From the NCBI GenBank assembly GCA_025999455.1, contig AP024683.1, positions 999,501 through 1,063,500 of the forward strand: a DNA stretch of 64,000 bases, given 5' to 3'. Positions within the stretch are counted from its first letter, which is position 1. Each line of letters starts with the position of its first letter. Shown here one piece after another: positions 44,866 through 57,922 of this stretch. The position numbers and the translations under genes were made by a program. This DNA comes from Geminicoccaceae bacterium. GTDB taxonomy: Bacteria; Pseudomonadota; Alphaproteobacteria; Geminicoccales; Geminicoccaceae. The notes under the pieces are model-generated. The model had not been told where the DNA came from, did no database searches, and saw nothing but the letters and a program-made list of their open reading frames with translations.

Positions 44866-45402
44866 ATGGAGCGCCGCGGTCCCGAACTCCTGGAGCTCGG
44901 CGAACGAGCCGAGCCGCGCGCACGTCACGCCGTTGCCGCCGCGGCCGACGCCGCGAGCGAACCGGTCCTGTTCTGGGCCGAACGCGATCTCGCCGCGGCC
45001 TTCCGCGGCTGGGCCGTGCTCACCGCTTTGACTTTGCCCCTCGGGCTTCTGGTTCCCGATGCGGTGCTCGTAGCGGCCGGGATCGGTGCTCTCGTGACCT
45101 GGCTCGACTACAAGGCGTTCCGGCTCGAGCTCACGCGCCGCGAGCTGCGCCTGCGGACCGGCTTGTTCGCCCCGACCCGCCGTTGGCCGCTCGCCGCGAT
45201 CGGGCTCGTCGAAGCCCGTGATGCGGAGATGCGGCGTGTCCGTTGGGGAGCGGCCCGGCCGGCGGTCGGGCACGTCTTGATCGAGCTGCCGGACGGTCTG
45301 CTCGGCATTCCGGGACTGCGGGAGCCGCAAGAGCTCGTCGAGGCGATCGAAACGCTCTGCGCCGGGGGCGTGGGCCCACCCGCCGCACCCAGGCTCGCGT
45401 GA
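44866..45402 (+). CDS. Membrane PH-like domain protein
   Basis: A 178-residue protein: two membrane helices (AFRGWAVLTALTLPLGLLVP and AVLVAAGIGALVTWL) followed by a PH-like fold (LELTRRELRLRTGLFAPTRR, then WPLAAIGLVEARDAEMRRVR). Bacterial PH proteins of this form are membrane-bound, with unknown partners. ATG 44866 has GGGAG 7 bases upstream; ATG 44761 would add 35 unconserved residues. The gene stop overlaps the start of the next gene. Confidence 0.65.
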   Translation: MERRGPELLELGERAEPRARHAVAAAADAASEPVLFWAERDLAAAFRGWAVLTALTLPLGLLVPDAVLVAAGIGALVTWLDYKAFRLELTRRELRLRTGLFAPTRRWPLAAIGLVEARDAEMRRVRWGAARPAVGHVLIELPDGLLGIPGLREPQELVEAIETLCAGGVGPPAAPRLA

Positions 45403-45848
45403 GCTTCGCGGATCCGGCTCTTCTCGGTCTGTTCGCCAACGCCTTCTTGGCGGCGACGATCCTGCCGATCGCTTCCGAGCCGCTCGCCCTCGGCCTCTTG
45501 GCTTCAGGCTTCGATCCTCGGGCCGTTTGGGCCGTCGCGACGGTCGGGAACACGGCGGGCGCGGTGGTCGGCTGGGGGCTCGGCCGGTTCGCGTCCCGGT
45601 ATCGGGAACATCCCCGCTTTCCCGTGCGGCCCCGAGAGCTCGCGCGAGCCGAGACCTGGTTCGCCCGCTTCGGCCGCCCGGCCTTGTTGTTCAGCTGGCT
45701 GCCGCTCGTGGGGGATGCGCTCACCGTCGTGGCGGGCGCGCTGCGGACGCCTCTCCTGCCGTTCCTGGTTCTGGTCGGGATCGGAAAGGCCGGCCGTTAC
45801 GCCGCCGTTCTGTTTCCTGCCGCCGGCTGGCTCGGGCCTTCGGACTGA
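45399..45848 (+). CDS. YqaA family inner-membrane protein
   Basis: A 149-residue membrane protein with four hydrophobic segments and the SNARE-associated/YqaA pattern: FANAFLAATILPIASEPLAL, VATVGNTAGAVVGWGLGRFA, and LPLVGDALTVVAGALRTPLL. Such proteins are DedA relatives; the role is unknown. The GTG start overlaps the TGA of the preceding gene (GTGA). Confidence 0.82.
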   Translation: MSFADPALLGLFANAFLAATILPIASEPLALGLLASGFDPRAVWAVATVGNTAGAVVGWGLGRFASRYREHPRFPVRPRELARAETWFARFGRPALLFSWLPLVGDALTVVAGALRTPLLPFLVLVGIGKAGRYAAVLFPAAGWLGPSD

Positions 45849-45936
45849 CCCTCGGCTGGCCGACAGGGCTCACCCGTCCGAAGCTGCGAGCGTGCCGTGA
45901 GCCGGTGATCCGGAGCCCCGAGCCCCGTCGACGGTG

Positions 45937-46353
45937 TCACCAGAGCATGCCGAGCTCGAGCCGCGCCTCTTCCGACATCATCTGCGGGCTCCAGGGCGGG
46001 TCCCAGACGATCTCGACTTCGCAGCCCTTCACACCCTCGACCGCCGCGACCTTCTCTTTGACTTCCGCGGGCAAGCTTTCCGCCACCGGGCAATGCGGCG
46101 ACGTCAAGGTCATTTCGATCCGGACCGTGTTGTCGTCTTCGACGTCGACCCGGTAGATCAGGCCGAGCTCGTAGATGTCCACAGGAATTTCCGGATCGTA
46201 GCAGGTCTTGAGCGCGGCGACGATCTTGTCCCCGAGTGCTTGGACTTCGGCCATCCGCTCGGGCGAGGGCTGCTCGCCCGTGGTTTCGGCGAGGAACGCG
46301 GCAGCACGTGCCACACCATCCTCCTCGAGACGGCTCTCCGGCTTTCCGTCCAT
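45937..46353 (-). CDS. sufT: SUF system Fe-S assembly protein SufT
   Basis: A 138-residue DUF59/MIP18 protein: TCYDPEIPVDIYELGLIYRV, TLTSPHCPVAESLPAEVKEK with the conserved Cys, and WDPPWSPQMMSEEARLELGML at the end. SufT proteins help deliver or mature Fe-S clusters. It is the last gene of the suf operon. ATG 46353 with GAGG upstream is chosen; GTG 46365 would overlap the sufS stop and add four residues. Confidence 0.93.
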   Translation of the reverse strand: MDGKPESRLEEDGVARAAAFLAETTGEQPSPERMAEVQALGDKIVAALKTCYDPEIPVDIYELGLIYRVDVEDDNTVRIEMTLTSPHCPVAESLPAEVKEKVAAVEGVKGCEVEIVWDPPWSPQMMSEEARLELGMLW

Positions 46354-46361
46354 CGGCGACC

Positions 46362-47621
46362 TCACCGCCAGCGTGTCGCGATCCGCTGCAGGGCCCGGGC
46401 GAGGGCCTCGATCTCGGCCGGGCTCGTGTACGCGGCGAAGGAGGCCCGCGCCGAGGCGGGGATCCCGAGCCGCGCGTGGAGCGGCATCGCGCAATGATGA
46501 CCCGTGCGCACGGCGATCCCCTCGAGATCGAGGAGCGTGCCCAGGTCCTGGGCGTGCACGCCGTCGAGGGTGAAGGAGAGCAGGCTCGTGCGCTTGCGCG
46601 GCGCGCCGAGCACGCGCAGCCCCGGGATCTCCGCGAGTGCCGCCTCGGCCTGGGCGAGGATCGAGGCTTCGTGCGCCGCCACGGCCTCGAGGCCCAGAGC
46701 CTGGAGCCAGTCGAGCGCCACACCGAGCGCATGGATTCCGGCGATGTCGGGCGTGCCCGCCTCGAACCGGAACGGCGGTTCGGCGAAGGTCGTACCCTCG
46801 AAGGCCACCCGCTCGATCATGTCGCCGCCGCCCTGCCAAGGTGGCATCGCCGCCAGATGCTCGAGCCGGCCCCAGAGCACGCCCACCCCCGAGGGCCCGT
46901 AGATCTTGTGCGCCGAGAAGACCAAAAAATCGGCGCCGAGTGCGCGGACGTCGACCGGAAAGTGCTGGACCGCCTGGGCGGCGTCGACCAGCACCGGGAC
47001 GCCACGGCGACGCGCGAGGGCCACGACCTCTTCGACCGGGTTGACCGTGCCGAGCACGTTCGAAACCCAGACCACGCCCAGCATCCGCGTCCTGGGCCCG
47101 AGCCGCTCGGCGAGGGCGGCGAGGTCGAGCTCGCCCGCATCCGTGATCGGTGCGGCAACGACCTTGGCCCCGCAGCGCGCGGCGACGAGCTGCCAAGGCA
47201 CGATGTTGGCGTGGTGCTCCATCTCGGTCACGAGGATCTCGTCGCCCGGACCGAGCCGCGGTGCGAGGAAGCTCTGCGCGACGAGGTTGACCGCCTCCGT
47301 GGCGTTGCGCACGAAGACGATCTCGCGCCAGTCCGCCGCGCCGAGGAAATGCTGGACCTTGCGGCGCGCGGCATCGTGCAGGGCCGAGGCGCGCTGGCTC
47401 AGCTCGTACACGCCCCGATGGATGTTCGCGTAGTCGTGCTCGTAGAAGTGGGTGAGCGCCTCGATCACCGCGCGCGGCTTCTGCGCGCTCGCCGCACTGT
47501 CGAGATAGACGAGCGGCCGGCCGTGCGCGGTGGTCCCGAGGATCGGGAACTGCGCCCGCACGGCGTCCAGGTCGAAGGCCCCGGACCGGGCGAGCATCTT
47601 CGGCGCCGCAGCCGCACTCAC
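46362..47621 (-). CDS. sufS: Cysteine desulfurase SufS
   Basis: A 419-residue fold-type I PLP enzyme: VYLDSAASAQKP, EHHANIVPWQL, the PLP-binding Lys in FSAHKIYGPSGVG, and the catalytic Cys in RTGHHCAMPLHARLG. The short loop around the Cys places it in the group II (SufS/CsdA) enzymes. It provides sulfur for SufBCD. No sufE or sufU partner is in the window. The GTG start overlaps the sufD stop (GTGA). Confidence 0.96.
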   Translation of the reverse strand: MSAAAAPKMLARSGAFDLDAVRAQFPILGTTAHGRPLVYLDSAASAQKPRAVIEALTHFYEHDYANIHRGVYELSQRASALHDAARRKVQHFLGAADWREIVFVRNATEAVNLVAQSFLAPRLGPGDEILVTEMEHHANIVPWQLVAARCGAKVVAAPITDAGELDLAALAERLGPRTRMLGVVWVSNVLGTVNPVEEVVALARRRGVPVLVDAAQAVQHFPVDVRALGADFLVFSAHKIYGPSGVGVLWGRLEHLAAMPPWQGGGDMIERVAFEGTTFAEPPFRFEAGTPDIAGIHALGVALDWLQALGLEAVAAHEASILAQAEAALAEIPGLRVLGAPRKRTSLLSFTLDGVHAQDLGTLLDLEGIAVRTGHHCAMPLHARLGIPASARASFAAYTSPAEIEALARALQRIATRWR

Positions 47622-48984
47622 GCCGCGTCCTCGTGCTCGTCGACGAGCGCCCCGGTCGGCAGGCGCGCCGCCAGAGCCCGGCGCGCAGCGGCTCTGGCCG
47701 TGCGGTCGCCGAGCCGGTCGAGCAGCTCGCTCGCGAAAGCCCAGATCAACAGGCCGCGAGCCGTCGTGGCGTCGATGCCGCGTGCCCGCAGATAGAAGAG
47801 GGCGGACGGATCGAGCTCGCCGCAGGTGGCGCCGTGGCTGCACTTGACGTCGTCGGCGTAGATCTCGAGCTCGGGCTTGCTGTCGACCTCACCGTCCTCC
47901 GCCAGCAACAAATTGTCGTTCTTCTGATAGGCGTTGGTGCGCTGGGCGCCGCGGTGGACGAAGATCTTGCCGGCGAAAGCGTGGTGCCCACGCTCTTCGA
48001 CCACGCTCTTGAAGAGCTGGTCGGAGTGGCTCGCAGGTGCCCGATGGTGCACCCGCACGAGCGTGTCGACATGCTCCCCGGCGCGCGGCACGGCGAGGCC
48101 GGCGAGCCGGCACTCGACCCCCTCGCCCTCGATCGAGACCTCGCTCTCGCTGCGCAGGAGCGACCCGCCCAGCGCCACCGTCGTCTGGTCGTAGCGGGCC
48201 CGCGCGCCGAGGACGAGCTCGACCTTGCCGATCAGCGCTGCCTCGTCGGCTTGGAGGAGCAAGCGATCGTGCGCGAGGCTCGCACCCTCGCCGAGCTCGC
48301 CTTCGAGCACGAGGTTGGTGAGCGCGGGCCCCGGCTCCAGGCCCACGTGGCTTTCGAGGAGCGTGAGCGCGGCGCCGGAGCCGAGCCGGAGCACGACCCG
48401 TGGATGGCTCATGGGGGCGCTCGCACCCGGCACGGTCACGAACAGGAGCTGAACGGGATCGGACAGAACGACACCCGGGGCGAGCTCGATCCAAGCACCG
48501 CTCGCCGCGAGAGCCGCGTTCAGCGCGGTGAAGGACCGCCCGTCGTCTCGGGCGAGGCGGGCCGCGACCGCTTCGGTTCGACGCTCCAGCGCGCGTGTCA
48601 GGCTCTCGATCGCCGCCCCTTCCGGCAGCCCACCCACGTGCGACCATTGCGGCACGAGCCGACCGTTCACGAAGACCAGACGGCGTGCCTTGGGGCCGCC
48701 CAGAAGGTGCGGCAGGATCCGCTCCAGCGGCGGTTCGGCCGGCACGTCCGCGGCGTGGGGCCGATTCACGATCCGGCCGACCGGGGTGAACTTCCAGGCT
48801 TCGTCGCGCTGGGTCGGGATGCCGAGCTCCGTGAACCGCGCGAGGGATCGCGCACGCAATGCCGCGATCTCCTGGCGGTCCGAGCCGGGCAAGCGGGGCG
48901 CGAGCTCGGCGAACGCCCGGGTGAAGCTCGGATCGGGGTCGATCCGACGGCGGCTCGCGCTCACGACCATGGCGGGACCCGCGC

Positions 48985-48988
<4 letters not shown>
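47618..48988 (-). CDS. sufD: Fe-S cluster assembly protein SufD
   Basis: A 456-residue SufB/SufD family protein with RRDEAWKFTP-like N-terminal pattern (residues RDEAWKFTPVGRIVNR), a right-handed beta-helix core, and the C-terminal family stretch KPELEIYADDVKCSHGATCG and RARGIDATTARGLLIWAF. It forms the SufBC2D scaffold. The ATG overlaps the stop of sufC (ATGA). Confidence 0.95.
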
Positions 48989-49740
<752 letters not shown>

Positions 49741-49769
49741 GTCTTGTTCCGTGTTTCGTCTTCGGCCGC

Positions 49770-51215
49770 TCAGCCGACGCTGCCCTCGAGCGAGATCCCG
49801 AGCAGCTTCTTGGCCTCGACGGCGAACTCCATCGGCAATTCGTTCATGACCTCGCGGCAGAACCCGTTGACGATCAACGCTACCGCGTCCTCTTCGGAAA
49901 TGCCGCGCTGGCGGCAGTAGAAGAGCTGGTCCTCGCTGATCTTCGAGGTCGTCGCCTCGTGCTCGCACTTCGCCGTGCGGTTCTTGATCTCGATGTAGGG
50001 AACCGTGTGCGCCCCGCAGTGCTCGCCGATCAACATCGAATCGCACTGTGTGTAGTTGCGCGCCCCCTCGGCGGAGCGGAGGATCCGCACGAGACCGCGA
50101 TAGGTGTTGTCCGACCGACCAGCGGAGATCCCCTTCGAGACGATCCGCGAGCGGGTCCGCTTGCCGATGTGGATCATCTTCGTACCGGTGTCGGCTTGTT
50201 GACGATGGTTGGTGACCGCCACCGAATAGAACTCGCCGACCGAATCGTCACCTTGTAGGATGCACGACGGATATTTCCACGTGATCGCGGAGCCCGTTTC
50301 GACTTGGGTCCAAGAGATCTTGGAGCGCTTGCCGCGGCAGAGGCCCCGCTTCGTGACGAAATTGTAGATTCCGCCACGGCCTTCCTTGTCTCCGGGATAC
50401 CAATTCTGGACCGTCGAATATTTGATCTCGGCATCGTCCAGTGCGACGAGCTCGACCACCGCGGCGTGCAGCTGGTTCTCGTCCCGCATCGGCGCGGTGC
50501 AGCCTTCGAGGTAGCTCACGTAAGAGCCCTCGTCGGCGATGATGAGGGTCCGTTCGAACTGGCCGGTGCCCGCGGCGTTGATCCGGAAATAGGTCGAGAG
50601 CTCCATCGGGCAGCGAACACCCTTCGGCACGTAGACGAAGCTCCCGTCGCTGAAGACGGCCGAGTTCAGTGCCGCGAAGATGTTGTCGCCCGGGGGTACG
50701 ACCGAACCCAGATATTTGCGGACGAGCTCGGGGTGCTCGCGTACCGCCTCCGAGATCGAGCAGAAGATGACGCCGAGCTCCTCGAGCTTGCGCTTGAAGG
50801 TGGTGGCGACCGAGACGCTGTCGAACACGTAGTCGACGGCGACGCCGGCCAGGATCTCCTGCTCGCGGATCGGAATGCCGAGCTTGTCGTAGGTTCGGCG
50901 GATCTCGGGATCGATCTCGTCGAGCGACTTCGGCCGTTCTTTCTGCCGGGGCGCGGCGTAATAGGAAATGGCCTGGAAATCGATCGGATCGAACCGGACC
51001 TTCTGCCAGGTCGGCATTTCCATCGCGAAGAAGCGCCGGAGCGCCGAAAGCCGCCACTCGGTGAGCCAAGCCGGCTCGCCCTTCTTCGCGGAAAGCCGGC
51101 GGACCACCTCCTCGTCGAGGCCGGGCGGGAAGCGTTCCTCCTCGACGGGCGTGACGAACCCGTACTTGTATTCGGCCTCGGTGTAATCCTTGACCGTGTC
51201 GAGCGCGGTCGCCAT
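49770..51215 (-). CDS. sufB: Fe-S cluster scaffold protein SufB
   Basis: A 481-residue Suf[21 protein letters not shown] at the start, [30 protein letters not shown], and the C-terminal [20 protein letters not shown] with the cysteines and His used for cluster building. It is the main scaffold of the SUF machinery. The ATG shares one base with the stop of the regulator gene (TGATG), so both are transcribed together. Confidence 0.97.
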   Translation of the reverse strand: MATALDTVKDYTEAEYKYGFVTPVEEERFPPGLDEEVVRRLSAKKGEPAWLTEWRLSALRRFFAMEMPTWQKVRFDPIDFQAISYYAAPRQKERPKSLDEIDPEIRRTYDKLGIPIREQEILAGVAVDYVFDSVSVATTFKRKLEELGVIFCSISEAVREHPELVRKYLGSVVPPGDNIFAALNSAVFSDGSFVYVPKGVRCPMELSTYFRINAAGTGQFERTLIIADEGSYVSYLEGCTAPMRDENQLHAAVVELVALDDAEIKYSTVQNWYPGDKEGRGGIYNFVTKRGLCRGKRSKISWTQVETGSAITWKYPSCILQGDDSVGEFYSVAVTNHRQQADTGTKMIHIGKRTRSRIVSKGISAGRSDNTYRGLVRILRSAEGARNYTQCDSMLIGEHCGAHTVPYIEIKNRTAKCEHEATTSKISEDQLFYCRQRGISEEDAVALIVNGFCREVMNELPMEFAVEAKKLLGISLEGSVG

Positions 51216-51703
51216 CAGCGGGCTCCGATCGTGGCGGCCGCCGGCTCCGACGCGGCGGCGCGCGGTCGTGTCTCGAGGTTCGGGGGAGGGACGTCGGGCA
51301 CGGTCCGCGCCATCTCGGCGAGCGTGATGCCGGCCAAGGCCTCACGGATCGCGCGGTTGATCCGCCGCCAGCCGTCGCGGGCCGGGCAGAGCGACTCGAT
51401 CCCGCAGGCGTGGACGAGCGGATCGGCGCAGCTCGTGAGGGCGATCGGCCCGTCGAGTGCTTCGATGATCTGCGCCACCGTGATCGTCTCCGGGGGTCGG
51501 GCGAGCGCGTAGCCGCCGCGCACGCCCCGCTGCGAGACGAGGATGTCGGCGCGGACCAGGAGCTTGAGGATCTTGCCCGTCATCGCGGTGGAGACGGCCG
51601 TGGCCCGCGCGAGCGTCGAGGCCGCCATCGCACGGCCCGGCTCGCGCGCGAGCCGCGTCAGGATCACGATCCCGTAGTCGGAAAGCCTGCTCAGCCGGAT
51701 CAC
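51215..51703 (-). CDS. Rrf2-family SUF Fe-S regulator
   Basis: A 162-residue Rrf2 protein: N-terminal winged helix ([16 protein letters not shown]; recognition region [14 protein letters not shown]; wing VRGGYALAR) and three cysteines at 92, 100 and 106 (spacing x7, x5) for a [2Fe-2S] cluster. It matches the SUF-associated branch of IscR-like regulators, which sense cluster supply and control the suf operon. GTG start. It is the first gene of the operon and probably controls its own promoter at 51730-51758. Confidence 0.92.
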   Translation of the reverse strand: MIRLSRLSDYGIVILTRLAREPGRAMAASTLARATAVSTAMTGKILKLLVRADILVSQRGVRGGYALARPPETITVAQIIEALDGPIALTSCADPLVHACGIESLCPARDGWRRINRAIREALAGITLAEMARTVPDVPPPNLETRPRAAASEPAAATIGAR

Positions 51704-51729
51704 GGCGTGCCCCGTCTCCCTCGGGGCGG

Positions 51730-51758
51730 GAAATAGAACCGAACCGGTTCTGTTTCAA
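51730..51758 (-). promoter_or_regulatory. suf operon promoter with an internal dyad operator
   Basis: On the minus strand, TTGAAA (51758-51753), a 17-base spacer and TATTTC (51735-51730). Within the spacer lies the 10-base palindrome GAACCGGTTC (51741-51750), and a wider dyad AGAACC (51735-51740) / GGTTCT (51746-51751). A repressor bound here would block RNA polymerase. The Rrf2 protein of the operon is the obvious candidate. Confidence 0.6.
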
Positions 51759-51855
51759 GGACGCGATCGGTTCGTGGAAGCGCGGCGCGTCAACCGTTCG
51801 TTAACCAGGACGCGGCAGATTGGCGGCGGGGACGATCCCCCGGAGTGTTGCAGCC

Positions 51856-52764
51856 ATGAGCCTTTCCCTCGCGGACGTGCGTGCGGCGGCCGATCGGCTG
51901 GCCGCGGTCCGGCGCGGAGCCTCGCTGATCCGATCCGGGCGGGCGGCGATCCCCGAGCCCATTCGGCACGTCGCGGTCCGGTTGCGCACGAGCGATCTTC
52001 GCTTGCCTGCCGCGGTGTTCGTGCTGGTCCCGTTGCTTCTCGGTCCATCGGCTCCGACCGGAGCACTGCGCGATCTCCTCTTGGGATTCCTCCTGTTCCT
52101 GGTCGTCGAGCGGGCGATCCCGTCCATCGCCGCGGCCTTACCCTCGGCCGGGTGGTCGCTCGCGCGCTCTCCCCGCTCCTGGCCCTGGGCGCACGGGGCC
52201 GCCGCACTCGCGGCACTCGCGGCGGCCGCGGCCCACGGTTCGGGGTTGCTGCTGCTCGTTCTCCTGGTGGTGGCCTGTGAGCTCGCCCGTCGCCTGCGTC
52301 GTGCGACGTTCCTCGACGTCGCCTCGCTCGCGGTGGGTGCCGCTCTCCGGGTCGATGCGGGTGCCCTCCTGCTCGGGGACGGACGGGGGGCTCTCCTGCC
52401 GCTCCTCGTCGGCTGTTGCGTGCTCTTCGTGACACTCGCTCGCGTGCGCACCCGACCGCCTGCGAGCTTCGGGCCGGCCCGGCTCGTCGGACGCGGTGCA
52501 CTCGACCTGGCGCTGCTCGCGTCCTTCTCGCTGCTCCTCGTCCTCACGCTGGCCCTCGCTACCGAACAGGGCCTCTTGGCCGATCGGCCGTCACCCTGGG
52601 CGGCCCTCGGCTGGGGGTTCCTCGCGGCCGCCGGCCTCGCGGTTCTGGTCTCGGCCGATCGGCCTCGGCGCTGCCACCTGTGCTGCGCACGTTCGGCCCT
52701 CGCCCTCGCCTCGGCAGGGCTCGCCGGTGTCCTTCTCGGCGGTCCGCTCGCGGGTGGCTCCTGA
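51856..52764 (+). CDS. UbiA-like polytopic membrane protein without the catalytic motif
   Basis: A 302-residue protein with about eight hydrophobic helices. Segments recall the DPPR-synthase branch of UbiA: AAVFVLVPLLLG after a basic N-terminal part (compare NLLVLVPVVLAG in the first gene of the window) and FLDVASLAVGAALRVDAGALLLG (compare LLDVVVLGGLFSLRVLAGA). The NDxxDxxxD metal motif is missing: the expected place reads AIPSIAAALPSAGWSLARSP. It is either a degenerate paralogue or another membrane family; the likeness is weak. ATG 51856 is preferred over TTG 51820. Confidence 0.5.
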   Translation: MSLSLADVRAAADRLAAVRRGASLIRSGRAAIPEPIRHVAVRLRTSDLRLPAAVFVLVPLLLGPSAPTGALRDLLLGFLLFLVVERAIPSIAAALPSAGWSLARSPRSWPWAHGAAALAALAAAAAHGSGLLLLVLLVVACELARRLRRATFLDVASLAVGAALRVDAGALLLGDGRGALLPLLVGCCVLFVTLARVRTRPPASFGPARLVGRGALDLALLASFSLLLVLTLALATEQGLLADRPSPWAALGWGFLAAAGLAVLVSADRPRRCHLCCARSALALASAGLAGVLLGGPLAGGS

Positions 52765-52781
52765 TCGGCCGGGGGCCTCGG

Positions 52782-53669
52782 TCAAGCCCGGATGCGCGGT
52801 GCGAGCCGCGCCACCAAGCCGCGCCAACCGAGGGTCCCGGTCGAAAGATCGACGCTCAGCAGGTCCTCGCCCACGATGACCGGGCCCGCGAAATCTCGGC
52901 CGGCTTCGATCGCGAGCTCGCTCGGGTCGGCGGTCGGCGGAACGATGTGCGTCAACAACAGAGCCCCCGCACCCGCGGCCGCGGCGATCGGGCCCACCTC
53001 TTCGACGGCCGTGTGGTAGGACGCGACGGCGGCGATCGTGGCGGCCTCGCGGACACCCGGCACGACCGGCATGGCGCGGTGAACGAACACCTCGTGGACC
53101 AGGAGATCGCAGCCCCGAGCGGCCTCGATCAACCTCTCGGAGCGGCGGGTGTCGCCACTCACGGCGAGGGTCCGTCCGCCGGCTCGGAAGACGAACCCGA
53201 AGGCCGGTTCGACCGGGCGATGGTCGACCGGCACGACCTCGACTTCGAGACCGTCGAAGCGGAGCCGTCGGCCGGCCTCGAGCGGCTCGACGAGGAGGCC
53301 GAACCCGGCGGGATTGGGCCGCCGCTCGTGGGCGAGGCGCCGCGCCCGCTCCTCGGCCCAGGCCGCCTCGAGACCGCGGGCCAGCCGGGCGACCGCCGGA
53401 TCGGCGAAGAGCCGGAGCGGGCCCCGCCGACCTTGGTGCCAGCCGCCGACCACGAGCGTCCAGAGATCCGCCAGATGGTCGGTGTGCAAATGGCTCGCGA
53501 GCACGGCGTCGAGATCGGCGATCCGCATCCCGGCCTCGGCCAAGCGCTGCGCCACGCCGTGGCCACAGTCGACCAAGATCCGCCTGTCGCCGGCCTCGAC
53601 CAGGAGGCCGGCACCCGCCCGCCTCGGATGGAGCGCCGGACAGCCCGTTCCGAGCAGGGTCACTCGCAC
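52782..53669 (-). CDS. MBL-fold metallo-hydrolase (RNase Z-like)
   Basis: A 295-residue metallo-beta-lactamase-fold protein: VTLLGTGCPALHPRRAGAG at the start, the metal motif ASHLHTDHLADLW, LAVSGDTRRSERL, and a terminal THIVP with the last His. Layout resembles RNase Z/arylsulfatase-type hydrolases, but the RNase Z exosite is not obvious. Substrate unknown. GTG start. The 207 bases upstream to the next gene contain no gene I can support. Confidence 0.83.
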   Translation of the reverse strand: MRVTLLGTGCPALHPRRAGAGLLVEAGDRRILVDCGHGVAQRLAEAGMRIADLDAVLASHLHTDHLADLWTLVVGGWHQGRRGPLRLFADPAVARLARGLEAAWAEERARRLAHERRPNPAGFGLLVEPLEAGRRLRFDGLEVEVVPVDHRPVEPAFGFVFRAGGRTLAVSGDTRRSERLIEAARGCDLLVHEVFVHRAMPVVPGVREAATIAAVASYHTAVEEVGPIAAAAGAGALLLTHIVPPTADPSELAIEAGRDFAGPVIVGEDLLSVDLSTGTLGWRGLVARLAPRIRA

Positions 53670-53876
53670 GATCGGAGCCCATCGGCGCCGACACGCGGCG
53701 TGTTCCGGATCGGGACCCTGCGAGCCGGCGGACCGAGCGCCCGTCGGCTCGCTTCGCGACGAAGGGGAAGGGCCTCCTCGCGGCCCGAGCGATCGCAGGC
53801 CCCGGGGAGACCGCGACGCGCGGCGCGCGGCCCTGACGACCCGGCGGTGCGGCCCGAGGAAGGCGGAAAGGTCACG

Positions 53877-56242
<2,366 letters not shown>

Positions 56243-57919
56243 TCAACCGCGCCCCGCGAGCTCGAGCAGGCTCTGCGCCGCCGCTCGCGCCGCCTCGGTG
56301 ATCTCGGCACCGGCGAGCATCCGGGCGATCTCCTGCCGACGTCCGCTCGGGTCCAACAGCTCCACCTCCACCCTCGCCGTCGCCCCGTCGATCCGCTTGC
56401 GCACGAGCAGGTGGCGATCGGCACGGGCCGCGACTTGCGGCGCGTGGGTCACGACCAGGACCTGCCGGTCGCGGCCGAGCCGGGCGAGCCGCTCTCCGAC
56501 CGCGTCCGCGGTGGCTCCGCCGATGCCGGTGTCGATCTCGTCGAAGATCAAGGTCGGGGTCGGGTCGAGCCGGGCGAGGACGACCTCGAGCGCCAGCATC
56601 AGCCGCGAGAGCTCACCCCCCGAGGCGACCTTGGCGAGCGGCCCCGGCGTTTGGCCCGGGTTGGTCGCGACCCGGAAGCTCACGCGCTCGGCGCCCTCGG
56701 GGCCCCAGTCGGCCTCGGGCAACGGATCGAGGGCGACCTCGAGGCGGGCCCGTTCGAGCCGAAGCGGCGCGAGCTCGTTCGAGACCGCGGCGGCGAGCCG
56801 CTCGGCAGCCGCGGCGCGCAACCCCGAAAGCCGCGTCGCGGCGGCACGGAAAGCCGCTTCGGCCTCGGCTGCGGCGCGCTCGGCGGCGGCCAGACCGCTC
56901 CCGGCGTCCTCGAGCCGGGCGAGCTCGGCTCGCGTGACTTCGAGGAGCTCCGGCAATCCCTCGACCGGGACGCGATATTTGCGGGCCGCGGCGCGCAACG
57001 CGAAGAGCCGCGACTCGATCGCCTCCAACGAGTCGTCGCTCGTGGCGAGCTCGCGACGCAGGGCCGCGAGCCCGGCCTCGGCCTCGTCGAGTTCGACCTG
57101 GGCCCGTTCGAGTGCGGCGAGCGCCGGGGCGAGCTCGCTCTCGGCCAAAGCGCGGACCCGCTCCAGCCGGCGCGAGGCCTGGGCGAGCCGCTCGCGTGCG
57201 GCTTCGGTTCCGGAAAGGCCCTCCTCGAGCGCGCCCAGGAGCCGCTCGCGGCCCTGCAAGCGGGCTCGCACTTCGGCGAGGCGGGTCTCCTCGCCGGGCT
57301 CGGGGGCGAGTGCTTCGAGCTCCTCGGCTCGCCGGCGCAGCTCTTCGGCCTCCCGTTCGGCCCGCGCGGCGGCCTCGGCGAGCTCGCGACGGCGGCGCTC
57401 GGCATCGCGCCAGGCCCGCCAGGCGGCGCGCGTCGCCGCCATCGCGCCTTCCGCTCCGGCGAAAGCGTCGAGCACGGCGCGCTGGACCGCCGGATCGAGC
57501 AGTCCGTGGGTGTCGTGTTGGCCGTGGATCGCGACCAAGCTCGCGCCGAGCCGCCTCAGGATCTGGCTCGGCACCGGCGCGTCGTCGAGGAAGGCGCGGC
57601 TCTTGCCGTCGGCGGCGAGCGAGCGCCGCAGCAGGATCTCGCCCGCCCCCTCCTCGCTCGGCGCGAGGCCCTGCTCGGCCAGGAGACGGCGTGCCGGATG
57701 GTCCGCCGGCAAGGAGAAGCTCGCGGCGACCACGGCCCGCTCGGCGCCCCGCCGGACGAGGTCGCGCTCGGCGCGCCCGCCGAGTGCCAGACCCAGCGCG
57801 TCGAGCAGGATCGACTTGCCGGCGCCGGTCTCGCCGGTCAGCACGGTGAGCCCCGGTCCGAGCTCCAGATCGAGGCGCTCGATCAGCACGACGTCGCGGA
57901 TCGAGAGGCCGGTGAGCAT
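56243..57919 (-). CDS. recN: DNA repair protein RecN
   Basis: A 558-residue SMC-like ATPase. It has the N-terminal Walker A TGETGAGKSILLDALGLALG, long coiled coils rich in Ala/Arg/Glu (~150-380), signature KVASGGELSRLMLALEVVL, and Walker B LIFDEIDTGIGG. It acts early in double-strand-break repair. ATG start three bases after the bamD stop. The order bamD-recN-ligA is typical for alphaproteobacteria. Confidence 0.96.
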   Translation of the reverse strand: MLTGLSIRDVVLIERLDLELGPGLTVLTGETGAGKSILLDALGLALGGRAERDLVRRGAERAVVAASFSLPADHPARRLLAEQGLAPSEEGAGEILLRRSLAADGKSRAFLDDAPVPSQILRRLGASLVAIHGQHDTHGLLDPAVQRAVLDAFAGAEGAMAATRAAWRAWRDAERRRRELAEAAARAEREAEELRRRAEELEALAPEPGEETRLAEVRARLQGRERLLGALEEGLSGTEAARERLAQASRRLERVRALAESELAPALAALERAQVELDEAEAGLAALRRELATSDDSLEAIESRLFALRAAARKYRVPVEGLPELLEVTRAELARLEDAGSGLAAAERAAAEAEAAFRAAATRLSGLRAAAAERLAAAVSNELAPLRLERARLEVALDPLPEADWGPEGAERVSFRVATNPGQTPGPLAKVASGGELSRLMLALEVVLARLDPTPTLIFDEIDTGIGGATADAVGERLARLGRDRQVLVVTHAPQVAARADRHLLVRKRIDGATARVEVELLDPSGRRQEIARMLAGAEITEAARAAAQSLLELAGRG

Positions 57920-57922
57920 CGC

